From assembly GCA_963763085.1 (NCBI GenBank), contig CAVXNB010000003.1, positions 806,001 to 870,000 on the forward strand: 64,000 nt of DNA, read 5' to 3'. Positions 56,281 to 64,000 of the stretch are shown here, one piece after another (position 1 is the stretch's first letter; every line of letters begins with the position of its first letter). The notes below the pieces were generated by a model that was not told the DNA's origin, did not search any database, and saw nothing but the letters and a program-made list of their open reading frames with translations. The stretch is from CAVXNB01 sp963763085 (GTDB taxonomy: Bacteria; Actinomycetota; Acidimicrobiia; Acidimicrobiales; Bog-793). The position numbers and the translations under genes are program-made.

Positions 56281-59200
56281 ATGATTAGACACACGAAGAC
56301 GAAAGCCGGCGCCGTCGCGGCCTCGGCCATGTTGACCGTCCTGTTCGCGGCGCCGCTCGCCGCCGCAGCCGGCACCCCGCATCCCAACGGCGGGCCAACA
56401 CCCGCCGCCACCACGACGACCATCACGGGCATGGCGTCCACGTTCGTGGCCGGTGATCCGATCTCCGTGAACGTCAGTGTCGCGGCCGACCCGCCCGGCG
56501 GGGGCACGCCAACGGGCACCGTGACCGTCAGCGACGGTGGCTCCCAGACCTGCCCCGTCACGCTCGCCGGCGGCACCGGCAGCTGCTCGATCACCGAAGC
56601 GACACCCGGCCCGTTCAGTTTCACGGCCACCTACAGCGGGGACTCGAACTTCGCCGCGTCGGGGACGGCGGGCGCCTTCGAGGTCACCGTCGGCGGGGAG
56701 AGCTCGACGACGACGATCTCGAGCACCACGGCAGGACCCGTGGTCGGCCAGCCCATCACGGTCAATTTCGGCGTCACCGGCAGTGGCACTCCGACGGGCA
56801 CGGTGACGGTCAGCGACGGCGGTTCCCAGACGTGCTCGGGCACTCTCGTCAGCGGCGTCGGCAGCTGCCAGATCACCGAGACGACCGCCGGCGCCTTCAG
56901 TTTCACGGCCACCTACGGCGGGGACACGAACTTCGCCTCCTCGGTCACCTCCATCGGTTCCGCCGTGACGGTCGTACAGGACGACACCACGACCAGCATC
57001 ACGAGCACGACGCCCGGCCCCGTGGTCGGCCAGCCCATCACCGTCGGAGTCGACGTCGGAGCGAACGCGCCCGGAGGCGGCACGCCGACGGGCACGGTGA
57101 CGGTCAGCGACGGCGGCGTGCAGACATGCGAAGTGATGCTCATCGACGGCGCCGGCGCCTGCCAGGTCACCGAGACGGCCGTCGGACCCTTCAGCTTCAC
57201 GGCCACCTACAACGGGGACTCGAACTTCGCGTCCTCAACCACGTCGACCGCGTCGGTCGTCACGGTCGGAGAGGACGCCACGACGACCAGCATCACGAGC
57301 ACGACGCCCGGTCCGGTCGTCGGCCAGGCCATCACGGTCGCCGTCAGCGTGGTAGCCGACGCGCCGGGCAGTGGCACGCCTACAGGCACGGTGACGGTCA
57401 GCGACGGCGGCACCCACAGTTGCCCCGTGACACTCGTGGGAGGCGCCGGCAGCTGCCAGATCACCGAGACGGTGGCGGGTCACTACAGCTTCTCGGCCAG
57501 CTACGCCGGGGACTCGAGCGACGCCTCCTCGGCCACGCTGGCCGTCGTCGCCGTCACGGTTGGCAAGGACGCCACCAAGACCAGCATCACGAACCTGGCG
57601 TCCTCATTCGTCGTCGGCCAGCCGATCACCATCAACGTCGCCGTCGGGGCCGTCGTGCCGGGCAACGGGACGCCGACCGGCACGGTGACCGTCGGCGACG
57701 GCGCCAGGACCTGCATCGCCACACTCAGCGGCGGCACCGGCAGCTGCCACATCACCGAGACGGCGGCGGGCCCGTACAGCTTCACGGCCAGCTACGGCGG
57801 CGACACGAACGATCTCTCTTCGGCATCGGCCGGCTTCCCCGTCACCGTCGGCGGGGACGCGACCACAACGGCTCTCACGGGCATGACCGCCGGCCCTGTG
57901 GTCGGCCAGCCGATCACGGTCAGCGTCAGCGTCGTGGCCAACCCTCCAGGCAGCGGCACGCCGGCGGGCACGGTCACCGTCAGCGACGGCGGCACCCGCA
58001 GCTGTCTCGTCACGCTTGTCGCAGGAGTGGGCAGCTGCCAGATCATCGAGCGGACAGCCGGCCATTACAACTTCACCGCCACGTACGCGGGTGACCCGAG
58101 CGACGCCTCCTCGGTCACGTCCCCCGGCTCGTTGACCGTATCGCCGGACGAGACGACGACGGCCATCACCGGGACGACCCCCAGCCCGGTGGTCGGCCAG
58201 CCGATCACGGTCGGCGTCAGCGTGGGGGCCGACGCTCCCGGGAACGGCACGCCGGCGGGCACGGTCACCGTCAGCGACGGCACCAAGGTATGCATGGCCA
58301 AACTGAAGACCGGCGCCGGCAGTTGCAAGATCAGCGCAACGACGGCGGGCGAGCAGGACTTCACGGCCTCCTACGGCGGGAGTCTGAACGACGCTTCCTC
58401 GGCCACCCCGGCCGCGACGACGGTCATCGTGGGTAAGGCGACGACTAAGACCGCCCTCAAGCTGTCGGGTTCGAGAGTCACCTACGGCGACGAGCAGGCC
58501 GAACGCCTGTCCGTCACGGTGTCGCCGCAGTTCGCCGGCGTCGTGCCGTCCGGCAAGGTGACCGTCAAGGAATCCACCACCACGCTGTGCGTGATCAAGC
58601 TGTCCTCGGCCAAGGGGTCGTGCACGCTCGGGGCCACGAGGTTCGGCACCGGCGTCGAGCACCTCGTCGCGAGCTACGGCGGCAGCTCGGACTTCGACGG
58701 CTCGTCTTCTTCACACCAGACGGTCACGATCTCCGACGCCAGCACCCGGACCGCCCTCGAGCTGTCCGCCTCGAAGGTGACCTTCGGCGACGAGCAGGCC
58801 GAGCGAATCTCGGTCACCGTCTCGCCCGAGTTCGCACGGGACATGCCGGCCGGTCAGGTCACGGTGCAGGAATCCAAGGTCAAACTGTGCGTGATCACCC
58901 TCTCGTCGGCCAAGGGCTCGTGTGCACTCTCGGCCACGAGGTTCGGCACCGGGGTCAAGGACCTCGTCGCGACGTACGGCGGCAACTCGGACTTCGAAGG
59001 CTCGGCGTCCGCGCCGCAGGCCGTCACTGTCGTAAAGGCGACGAGCAGGACCACCCTCGAGCTGTCCGCCTCAGGGGTGATCTACGGCGACGAGCAGGCC
59101 GAGCGGTTGTCGGTCAGCGTCTCGCCCGAATTCGCCGGCGTTCTGCCGGCCGGCAAGATCACCGTGAAGACGTCGGCGGCCACGCTGTGCGTGATCACGC

Positions 59201-59943
59201 TGTCGTCGGCGGCCAAGGCCTCCTGCACGATTCCGGCGGCGAGATTCCCCGCCGGAATCGAGGACCTCGTCGCGAGTTACGGCGGCAGCTCGGTCTTCAA
59301 AGGCTCGGCGTCCGGGCAGCAAACCTTCACTGTCGCAAGGGCGACCACCAGGACCGGCCTGAGGTTGTCCGCCAAGCGGGTCACCTACGGCCACGAGCGG
59401 GCCGAGCGCTTGACGGTCTCGGTCTCGCCCGAGTTCGCCGGAACACCGACCGGGACGGTCACGGTGACGGAATCCAAGAGGACCTTGTGCGTGATCACCT
59501 TGTCGTCCGGCACCGGTTCGTGCACGCTCTCGGCCACAAGGTTCGGCATCGGCAAGTTCGCTCTCGGGGCGCGCTACAACGGCAGCTCTGGCTTCCACGG
59601 CTCCTCGACAGCCTCGGCCGGAACCGTGTTGCACGTCTCGAAGGCGACCTCGAGCACCGCGCTCAGGTTGTCCGCGTCCACGGTCGCGTACGGTCACGAG
59701 CAGTCCGAACTCCTGTCGGTCACGGTCTCGCCAGAGTTCGCCGGGACGCCCACCGGGACGGTCACGGTGCGGTGGGCATCGAGCAGGCTCTGCGTCGTCA
59801 CGCTCTCGGCCGGCAAGGGCTCGTGCACGCTCGCGCCCAAGCGATTCGGCGCCGGCACGTTCCACCTCAAAGCCACCTACACCGGCGACTCACACTTCGA
59901 CGGCTCGTATTCCGCCGTCGAGAACCTGACGGTTCCCTTCTAG
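56281..59943 (+). CDS. Secreted protein of twelve tandem bacterial Ig-like domains
   Basis: The ATG at 56281 gives a signal peptide (MIRHTKTKAGAVAASAMLTV, cleaved near AAAAG). The upstream in-frame extension is rejected because the signal would be internal. The mature protein of about 1190 residues consists of seven type-A Ig-like repeats (about 96 residues each, ATTTSITSTTPGPVVGQPIT, then GTPTGTVTVSDGG) followed by five type-B repeats (about 100 residues, VTYGDEQAERLSVTVSPEFA). Each carries one close cysteine pair (for example TCPVTLAGGTGSC), probably a disulfide. They match the Big_3/Big_3_5 Ig family. There is no sortase motif, transmembrane anchor or catalytic domain at the end (ENLTVPF). 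It is probably an extracellular stalk or adhesin. Confidence 0.85.
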   Translation: MIRHTKTKAGAVAASAMLTVLFAAPLAAAAGTPHPNGGPTPAATTTTITGMASTFVAGDPISVNVSVAADPPGGGTPTGTVTVSDGGSQTCPVTLAGGTGSCSITEATPGPFSFTATYSGDSNFAASGTAGAFEVTVGGESSTTTISSTTAGPVVGQPITVNFGVTGSGTPTGTVTVSDGGSQTCSGTLVSGVGSCQITETTAGAFSFTATYGGDTNFASSVTSIGSAVTVVQDDTTTSITSTTPGPVVGQPITVGVDVGANAPGGGTPTGTVTVSDGGVQTCEVMLIDGAGACQVTETAVGPFSFTATYNGDSNFASSTTSTASVVTVGEDATTTSITSTTPGPVVGQAITVAVSVVADAPGSGTPTGTVTVSDGGTHSCPVTLVGGAGSCQITETVAGHYSFSASYAGDSSDASSATLAVVAVTVGKDATKTSITNLASSFVVGQPITINVAVGAVVPGNGTPTGTVTVGDGARTCIATLSGGTGSCHITETAAGPYSFTASYGGDTNDLSSASAGFPVTVGGDATTTALTGMTAGPVVGQPITVSVSVVANPPGSGTPAGTVTVSDGGTRSCLVTLVAGVGSCQIIERTAGHYNFTATYAGDPSDASSVTSPGSLTVSPDETTTAITGTTPSPVVGQPITVGVSVGADAPGNGTPAGTVTVSDGTKVCMAKLKTGAGSCKISATTAGEQDFTASYGGSLNDASSATPAATTVIVGKATTKTALKLSGSRVTYGDEQAERLSVTVSPQFAGVVPSGKVTVKESTTTLCVIKLSSAKGSCTLGATRFGTGVEHLVASYGGSSDFDGSSSSHQTVTISDASTRTALELSASKVTFGDEQAERISVTVSPEFARDMPAGQVTVQESKVKLCVITLSSAKGSCALSATRFGTGVKDLVATYGGNSDFEGSASAPQAVTVVKATSRTTLELSASGVIYGDEQAERLSVSVSPEFAGVLPAGKITVKTSAATLCVITLSSAAKASCTIPAARFPAGIEDLVASYGGSSVFKGSASGQQTFTVARATTRTGLRLSAKRVTYGHERAERLTVSVSPEFAGTPTGTVTVTESKRTLCVITLSSGTGSCTLSATRFGIGKFALGARYNGSSGFHGSSTASAGTVLHVSKATSSTALRLSASTVAYGHEQSELLSVTVSPEFAGTPTGTVTVRWASSRLCVVTLSAGKGSCTLAPKRFGAGTFHLKATYTGDSHFDGSYSAVENLTVPF
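56401..59940 (+). repeat. Tandem Ig-domain coding repeats, about 290-300 bp units
   Basis: Twelve head-to-tail units, seven of one type and five of another, are recognisable at DNA level because phrases such as cccgtggtcggccagcc recur in nearly every type-A unit. The type change occurs near 58440. Recent unit duplication or gene conversion is suggested by the near identity of several type-A units. Such arrays are prone to assembly collapse, so the unit number may be wrong. Confidence 0.75.
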
Positions 59944-59976
59944 CTGGGCGGCTCGAGCGGCGACGCTCTATTTCGG

Positions 59977-60744
59977 CTATTTCGGCGGCATCCTCAAGCC
60001 ACCGTCGAAACGGATCGTCTCGCCGTTCAGATACCCGTTCTCCACGATCGCGACGACCAGCCCGCCAAACTCCGCTGCCGTGCCGAGCCGCTTCGGAAAC
60101 AGCACGCCCTGTCCGAGTGCCCGGCGGTTCTCCTCGGGCAGGAGACCTAGGAGGGGCGTGTCCATGATCCCGGGCGCGATCGTGTTGACCCTGATGCCCA
60201 CGGCCGAAAGGTCGCGAGCTGCCGGCAGCGTCATGCCCACGATGCCGCCCTTCGAGGCCGAGTAGGCGATCTGGCCGATCTGCCCGTCGAAGGCTGCAAC
60301 CGAAGCCGTATTGACCACGACGCCACGCTCTCCGTCGTCGAGAGGCTCGCTCTTCGAGATGGCAGCCGCAGCCAGCCTCATGACATTGAACGTCCCGACG
60401 AGGTTGACGGCGACAACCGTCTTGAAGGCGTCGAAGTCGTGCGGCTCTCCTGCCCGGTCGACGGTGCGCTGCACCCAGCCGATGCCGGCGCAGTTGACGT
60501 TGACCCGCAGCGGGACGGCGGCCGACGCCTGCACCACCGCTCGTTCGACTGCGGCGGGATCGCCGACATCACCTGACACGTACGAGGTGTCGCCACCGAG
60601 CTCCTCAACCAGGGCACTCGCCTTGGACTCGTCCCGGTCGAAGATGGTGACCACCGCACCCTTCGCGGCCAACGCCCTGACGGTGGCCTCTCCGAGGCCC
60701 GACGCGCCGCCCGAGACGAGCGCTCCTGTGCGGTTGATGTCCAT
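59977..60744 (-). CDS. SDR, type-2 3-hydroxyacyl-CoA dehydrogenase-like
   Basis: The intact 255-residue protein starts MDINRTGALVSGGASGLGEA. It has NAD-binding GGASGLG, NVNCAGIGWVQR, the catalytic serine in NTASVAAFDGQIGQ, and YSASKGG. The long loop AGEPHDFDAFKTVVAVNLVG resembles HSD10/type-2 3-hydroxyacyl-CoA dehydrogenases. It probably oxidises a 3-hydroxyacyl-CoA in fatty or branched acid breakdown. It converges on the Ig-repeat gene with a 33-bp gap. Confidence 0.85.
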   Translation of the reverse strand: MDINRTGALVSGGASGLGEATVRALAAKGAVVTIFDRDESKASALVEELGGDTSYVSGDVGDPAAVERAVVQASAAVPLRVNVNCAGIGWVQRTVDRAGEPHDFDAFKTVVAVNLVGTFNVMRLAAAAISKSEPLDDGERGVVVNTASVAAFDGQIGQIAYSASKGGIVGMTLPAARDLSAVGIRVNTIAPGIMDTPLLGLLPEENRRALGQGVLFPKRLGTAAEFGGLVVAIVENGYLNGETIRFDGGLRMPPK

Positions 60745-60792
60745 GGCCGAAATCTAAAGGAGTCGGGCGTCGCCGTCCCAATTGCGGACGCT

Positions 60793-61260
60793 TCAGCCGG
60801 CTCGCGCGCCTCGTTGCAGACGGGCAGCCTCGACTGCGAGCCGGTCGACAAGGTCGTTCATGGGATTCCCCGAATGGCCCTTCACCCAGCTCAACTTGAC
60901 CTCGCCCCGGCGGCGGTCGACGACCTCGTCCACGAGCGGACGCCAGAGGTCCTGGTTCGCGACCGGCTCGCCGCGGGAGTTCCTCCATCCGCGCTCGCGC
61001 CATCTCACCCACCATCGTTGACTGAAGCAGTTGACGACGTAGGTGGAGTCGCTCACCACGTGCACGCGACCGCTGATCGCTCCGAGCGCCTGGAGCACGG
61101 CTGTCACCTCCATGCGCTGATTGGTCGTCCGGGACTCGTGGCCGCTCTCGTACTCCTCGTCCGACACGGCCCACGCCCACCCTCCGGGACCAGGGTTCCC
61201 GATGCAGGCGCCGTCGGTGAACACGACCGTGGCCGGGCTCGGGTCCTCGAACAGGGTCAT
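60793..61260 (-). CDS. rnhA: Ribonuclease HI
   Basis: ATG 61260 (MTLFEDPSPATVVFTDGACI) is chosen over an upstream in-frame ATG at 61305 because it gives the normal 155-residue length. The four catalytic carboxylates are visible: Asp in FTDGACIGNPGPGGWA, Glu in TTNQRMEVTAVLQAL, Asp in VVSDSTYVVN and Asp in NDLVDRLAVEAA. The basic protrusion/handle RWWVRWRERGWRNSRG is present. It degrades RNA in RNA-DNA hybrids during replication. Confidence 0.92.
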   Translation of the reverse strand: MTLFEDPSPATVVFTDGACIGNPGPGGWAWAVSDEEYESGHESRTTNQRMEVTAVLQALGAISGRVHVVSDSTYVVNCFSQRWWVRWRERGWRNSRGEPVANQDLWRPLVDEVVDRRRGEVKLSWVKGHSGNPMNDLVDRLAVEAARLQRGARAG

Positions 61261-61395
61261 GGGCGCGGACCGTAGCCGGGCCGCGGCAGGCTCGCCCTCA
61301 TGCACTGCACGCTACCGACCGGCCGCCGGCCCAGCTCGCATGGTTGCCGGCGCCGTCGCGGTCGGAGGGCTTGCAGTGGGCGCGAGACTGTTGGG

Positions 61396-64000
61396 GTGAT
61401 CATCGATGGTTTCTCGCATCAGGTACCCGACACCGATCCGGAGGAGACCGCCGAGTGGCTGGACTCCTTCGATGCCGTCGTCGAGGCCGGCGGGCGGCCA
61501 CGCGCCCGCTTCCTCCTCATGAAGCTGCTCGAGCGAGCGAGAGCCAGCCAGGTCGGCTTTCCGGCAACCGTGTCGAGCCCGTACATCAACTCGATCCCGC
61601 CCGACGAGGAGCCTTGGTTCCCCGGCGACGAGTACCTCGAACGCCGCATCCGGGCCTACATCCGCTGGAACGCCGCCGTCATGGTCACGCGGGCGAACAT
61701 GCGCGACGCCGGCATCGGAGGTCACCTCTCCACGTACGCGAGCTCGGCCTCGTTGTACGAGGTCGGCTTCAACCACTTCTTCCGGGGCAAGGACAACGGC
61801 ACCGCCGGCGACCAGGTGTATTTCCAGGGACATGCGTCGCCGGGCATCTACGCCCGCGCGTATGTCGAGGGCAGGCTGGATGACGAGCAGCTCGACAACT
61901 TCCGTTTCGAGGTCGGCGGCAACGGACTGTCCAGCTACCCCCATCCCCGTCTCATGCCGGCGTGGTGGGAGTTCCCGACCGTTTCGATGGGCTTGGGTCC
62001 GCTCACGGCGATCTATCAAGCCCGCTTCAACCATTACCTCTTGAATCGGCAGCTGGCGGACACGACCCAGTCGCGGGTGTGGTGCTTCGTCGGTGATGGC
62101 GAGTTCGACGAGCCGGAGACGCGGGCTGCGCTCAGCCTGGCGGCGCGTGAACGGCTCGACAACCTCACGTTCGTGGTCAACTGCAACCTTCAGCGGCTCG
62201 ACGGCCCGGTGCGGGGCAACGGGAAGATCATCCAGGAGCTCGAGGCGCTGCTCCGGGGCTGCGGCTGGAATGTGATCAAGGTCATATGGGGTGGGCGTTG
62301 GGACGAGCTGCTCGCGCGGGATGTCGACGGGGTCCTCTTGAACAAGATGAACACCACGCTCGACGGTGACTTCCAGACGTTCGCGACGGCATCGGGCGCC
62401 TATATCCGCGAGAATTTCTTCGGTCCGGATCCCCGGCTCCGCAAGATGGTCGAGCACCTCTCCGACGCGGAACTGCAGACGCTGCCCCGCGGTGGCCACG
62501 ACTACCGAAAGCTCTACGCCGCTTACAAGGCCGCGACCGAGCAGGTCGGAGCGCCGACAGCAATCCTCGCGAAGACCATCAAGGGCTGGACGCTCGGACC
62601 CGAGATCGAGGGCCGCAACGCCACCCACCAGATCAAGAAGATGACGAAGGGCCAGCTTCGCGCGCTCCGGGATCGGCTCTACCTGCAGGACGAGATCCCC
62701 GACGAGGCGCTCGACGCGGAGCAGCCGCCGTACTACCGGCCGCCGGCGGGCTCGCCTGCGCACGAGTACCTGACCGCGCGCAGCCGCGCGCTCGGGGGTC
62801 ACCTGCCGAACCGAGTCGTTCGTGCCCGAGGTGCCCTCGGACTCCCGGCGCCGCTGCCGGAGGCCTTCGCAGAGTTCCAGACCGGGTCCCGTGGCCAAGC
62901 TGTGTCAACGACGATGGCGTTCGCGAGGCTGCTTCGCAACCTGCTCCGCGACCCCGGGATCGGCAAGCACATCGTCCCCATCGTGCCCGACGAGGGACGC
63001 ACCTTCGGGCTCGACGGGCTCTTCGCGGAAGTGAAGATCTACGCCCCAGAGGGTCAGCTCTACACACCGGTCGACGCCGGCCTGCTGCTCTCCTACGCCG
63101 AGGAGCGCTCGGGCCAGATCTTGGAAGAAGGCATCACCGAGGCCGGCGGCATGGGGAGCTTCCAGGCAGCCGGCACCGCCTACGCCACCTGGTCCCTGCC
63201 GATGATACCGATCTACCTCTTCTATTCGATGTTCGGCTTCCAGCGCGTGGGCGACCTGATCTGGCAGTCGGCTGACGCGCGGGCGCGTGGTTTTCTGATC
63301 GGGTGCACCGCCGGTCGGACGACCATGAGCGGCGAAGGGCTCCAGCACGAGGACGGCCATTCCCATCTTCTCGCCTCGGTCGTGCCGACCGTCCACGCCT
63401 ACGACCCGGCGTTCGCCTACGAGATGGCGACGATCATCGAGCACGGCATCCATGACATGTTCGGACCCAGTGCCGAGGACTGCGTCTACTACCTGACGCT
63501 CTACAACGAGAACTATCCGATGCCGGCAATCCCGGTGCCGGAAGGCGACGAGGCGACGCAGGCTGCTGCCGCTGCGACCATCAGAGACGGGATCCTGCGT
63601 GGCATTTACCGCTTTGCGGGGCCCGCATCCGCATCCGCGGCCGGAGCGGGCGCCGTCGCCGCCGGAGCGGGCGCCGTCGCCGCCGGAGCCGGGGCCGGAG
63701 CCGCACTTGCCGGCGAGTCCGGCGGTGTCGGTGACGAGAGCGGGGACGGCGGCCGCTCGGCCACGATCCTCTTCTCCGGAACCCTCTGGCAGGCTGCGAT
63801 GCAGGCACGAGACATGCTCTCTTCGGACTGGGGCGTGGCGGCGGAGGCTTGGTCGGTCACGAGCTACAAGGCGCTACGCGAAGACGCCCTCGAAGTCGAG
63901 CGCTGGAACCGGCTCCACCCGGGCAGCGCGCCGCGAGTGCCCTACGTGACGCGGGCCTTGCAAGAGGCTCGCGGACCTATCGTGGCGGTGACCGACTTTC
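61396..64000 (+). CDS. aceE: Pyruvate dehydrogenase E1 component, homodimeric AceE type, 3' end outside window
   Basis: From GTG 61396 (VIIDGFSHQVPDTDPEE) the frame stays open to the right edge (about 868 codons; family about 880-930). N-terminal INSIPPDEEPWFPGDEYLER, the thiamine-diphosphate motif WCFVGDGEFDEPE ending FVVNCNLQRLDGP, TIKGWTLG, and FIP/MIPIYLFYSMFGFQR define AceE. It decarboxylates pyruvate and acetylates E2. The C-terminal region carries an Ala/Gly-rich insertion (about residues 739-795), encoded in part by a 21-bp tandem repeat (63640-63681). It is on the plus strand, 14-10 kb from the lpdA-E2-lipBA group. Confidence 0.93.
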   Translation, partial: MIIDGFSHQVPDTDPEETAEWLDSFDAVVEAGGRPRARFLLMKLLERARASQVGFPATVSSPYINSIPPDEEPWFPGDEYLERRIRAYIRWNAAVMVTRANMRDAGIGGHLSTYASSASLYEVGFNHFFRGKDNGTAGDQVYFQGHASPGIYARAYVEGRLDDEQLDNFRFEVGGNGLSSYPHPRLMPAWWEFPTVSMGLGPLTAIYQARFNHYLLNRQLADTTQSRVWCFVGDGEFDEPETRAALSLAARERLDNLTFVVNCNLQRLDGPVRGNGKIIQELEALLRGCGWNVIKVIWGGRWDELLARDVDGVLLNKMNTTLDGDFQTFATASGAYIRENFFGPDPRLRKMVEHLSDAELQTLPRGGHDYRKLYAAYKAATEQVGAPTAILAKTIKGWTLGPEIEGRNATHQIKKMTKGQLRALRDRLYLQDEIPDEALDAEQPPYYRPPAGSPAHEYLTARSRALGGHLPNRVVRARGALGLPAPLPEAFAEFQTGSRGQAVSTTMAFARLLRNLLRDPGIGKHIVPIVPDEGRTFGLDGLFAEVKIYAPEGQLYTPVDAGLLLSYAEERSGQILEEGITEAGGMGSFQAAGTAYATWSLPMIPIYLFYSMFGFQRVGDLIWQSADARARGFLIGCTAGRTTMSGEGLQHEDGHSHLLASVVPTVHAYDPAFAYEMATIIEHGIHDMFGPSAEDCVYYLTLYNENYPMPAIPVPEGDEATQAAAAATIRDGILRGIYRFAGPASASAAGAGAVAAGAGAVAAGAGAGAALAGESGGVGDESGDGGRSATILFSGTLWQAAMQARDMLSSDWGVAAEAWSVTSYKALREDALEVERWNRLHPGSAPRVPYVTRALQEARGPIVAVTDF

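Noticed and set aside
54639..56630. 663-codon minus-strand open frame
   Set aside because: Its middle part is the real N-terminus of the amidase; the rest is out-of-frame shadow of the amidase and of the Ig-repeat gene.
56401..59940. Regular repeats considered as CRISPR or satellite DNA
   Set aside because: Unit length of about 290 bp, preserved reading frame and Ig-domain translation show protein-coding repeats; there are no short repeats with unique spacers.
57604..60167. Long frames on both strands over the Ig-repeat region
   Set aside because: Arg/His-rich shadows produced by the repetitive GC-rich gene; the plus frame with the signal peptide and Ig motifs is the real one.

Overview
The window looks like a chromosomal contig from a high-GC actinobacterium. 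The evidence is the GC-rich coding throughout, frequent GTG starts, a homodimeric AceE-type pyruvate dehydrogenase E1, a PAC2-family protein, a SigE-like ECF sigma factor and many SDR genes. An acidimicrobial or other uncultured soil lineage is possible, but this is inference. Many reading frames carry single-base shifts, including some housekeeping genes, so the sequence may be a draft assembly with indel errors. Genes with shifts are marked pseudogene here when no single open frame covers them. That label describes the sequence as given and does not prove loss of function in the cell.

Left part (1-11.9 kb). This part holds secreted or lipid-anchored repeat proteins. Several are Ycf48-like Asp-box proteins and others are beta-propeller-like. 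They accompany a SigE-type sigma factor (10606-11133, minus) that overlaps a membrane protein with a tandemly duplicated propeller domain (8238-10619, minus), a likely anti-sigma factor or sensor. A free secreted relative of that propeller lies at 821-1990. A remnant of a MobF/TrwC-like conjugative relaxase (11290-11871) ends this part.

Island (11906-36501). A 44-bp perfect direct repeat, the 3' half of a tRNA-Ala(GGC) gene, lies at 11906-11949 and again inside the intact tRNA gene at 36458-36501. The 24.5 kb between is best read as an element integrated at the tRNA. All its genes lie on the minus strand and are mostly joined by 1-8 bp stop/start overlaps. They run from a PucR-type regulator beside the tRNA through a peptide/nickel-type ABC importer (SBP, DppB, DppC, OppD, OppF), an alpha/beta hydrolase, E1 alpha and beta of a 2-oxoacid dehydrogenase, SDR, metallo-beta-lactamase-fold hydrolase, a second SBP-like protein without signal peptide, EthD protein and Zn-alcohol dehydrogenase. 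They continue through a second SDR, amidase, M20 peptidase, EthD protein, aminotransferase, amidohydrolase and a dimethylglycine/sarcosine dehydrogenase-like protein. The set looks like uptake plus stepwise breakdown of an amide-containing organic compound. The substrate cannot be read from the sequence. No integrase is visible, and most frames are broken.

Right part (36.5-64 kb). A divergent hydantoinase-like amidohydrolase and amidase sit next to the tRNA. Core genes follow: GNAT, leuS, VOC protein, beta-carbonic anhydrase, PAC2 protein, aminoglycoside-phosphotransferase-like kinase, SDR, M24 peptidase, a fused lipB-lipA, 2-oxoacid dehydrogenase E2 and lpdA (E3), the cysD-cysN-cysC sulfate activation operon, another amidase, a 1220-residue secreted protein of twelve Ig-like domains, a type-2 3-hydroxyacyl-CoA dehydrogenase-like SDR, RNase HI, and aceE running off the right edge. 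LipBA, E2, E3 and AceE form a lipoate/2-oxoacid dehydrogenase theme.
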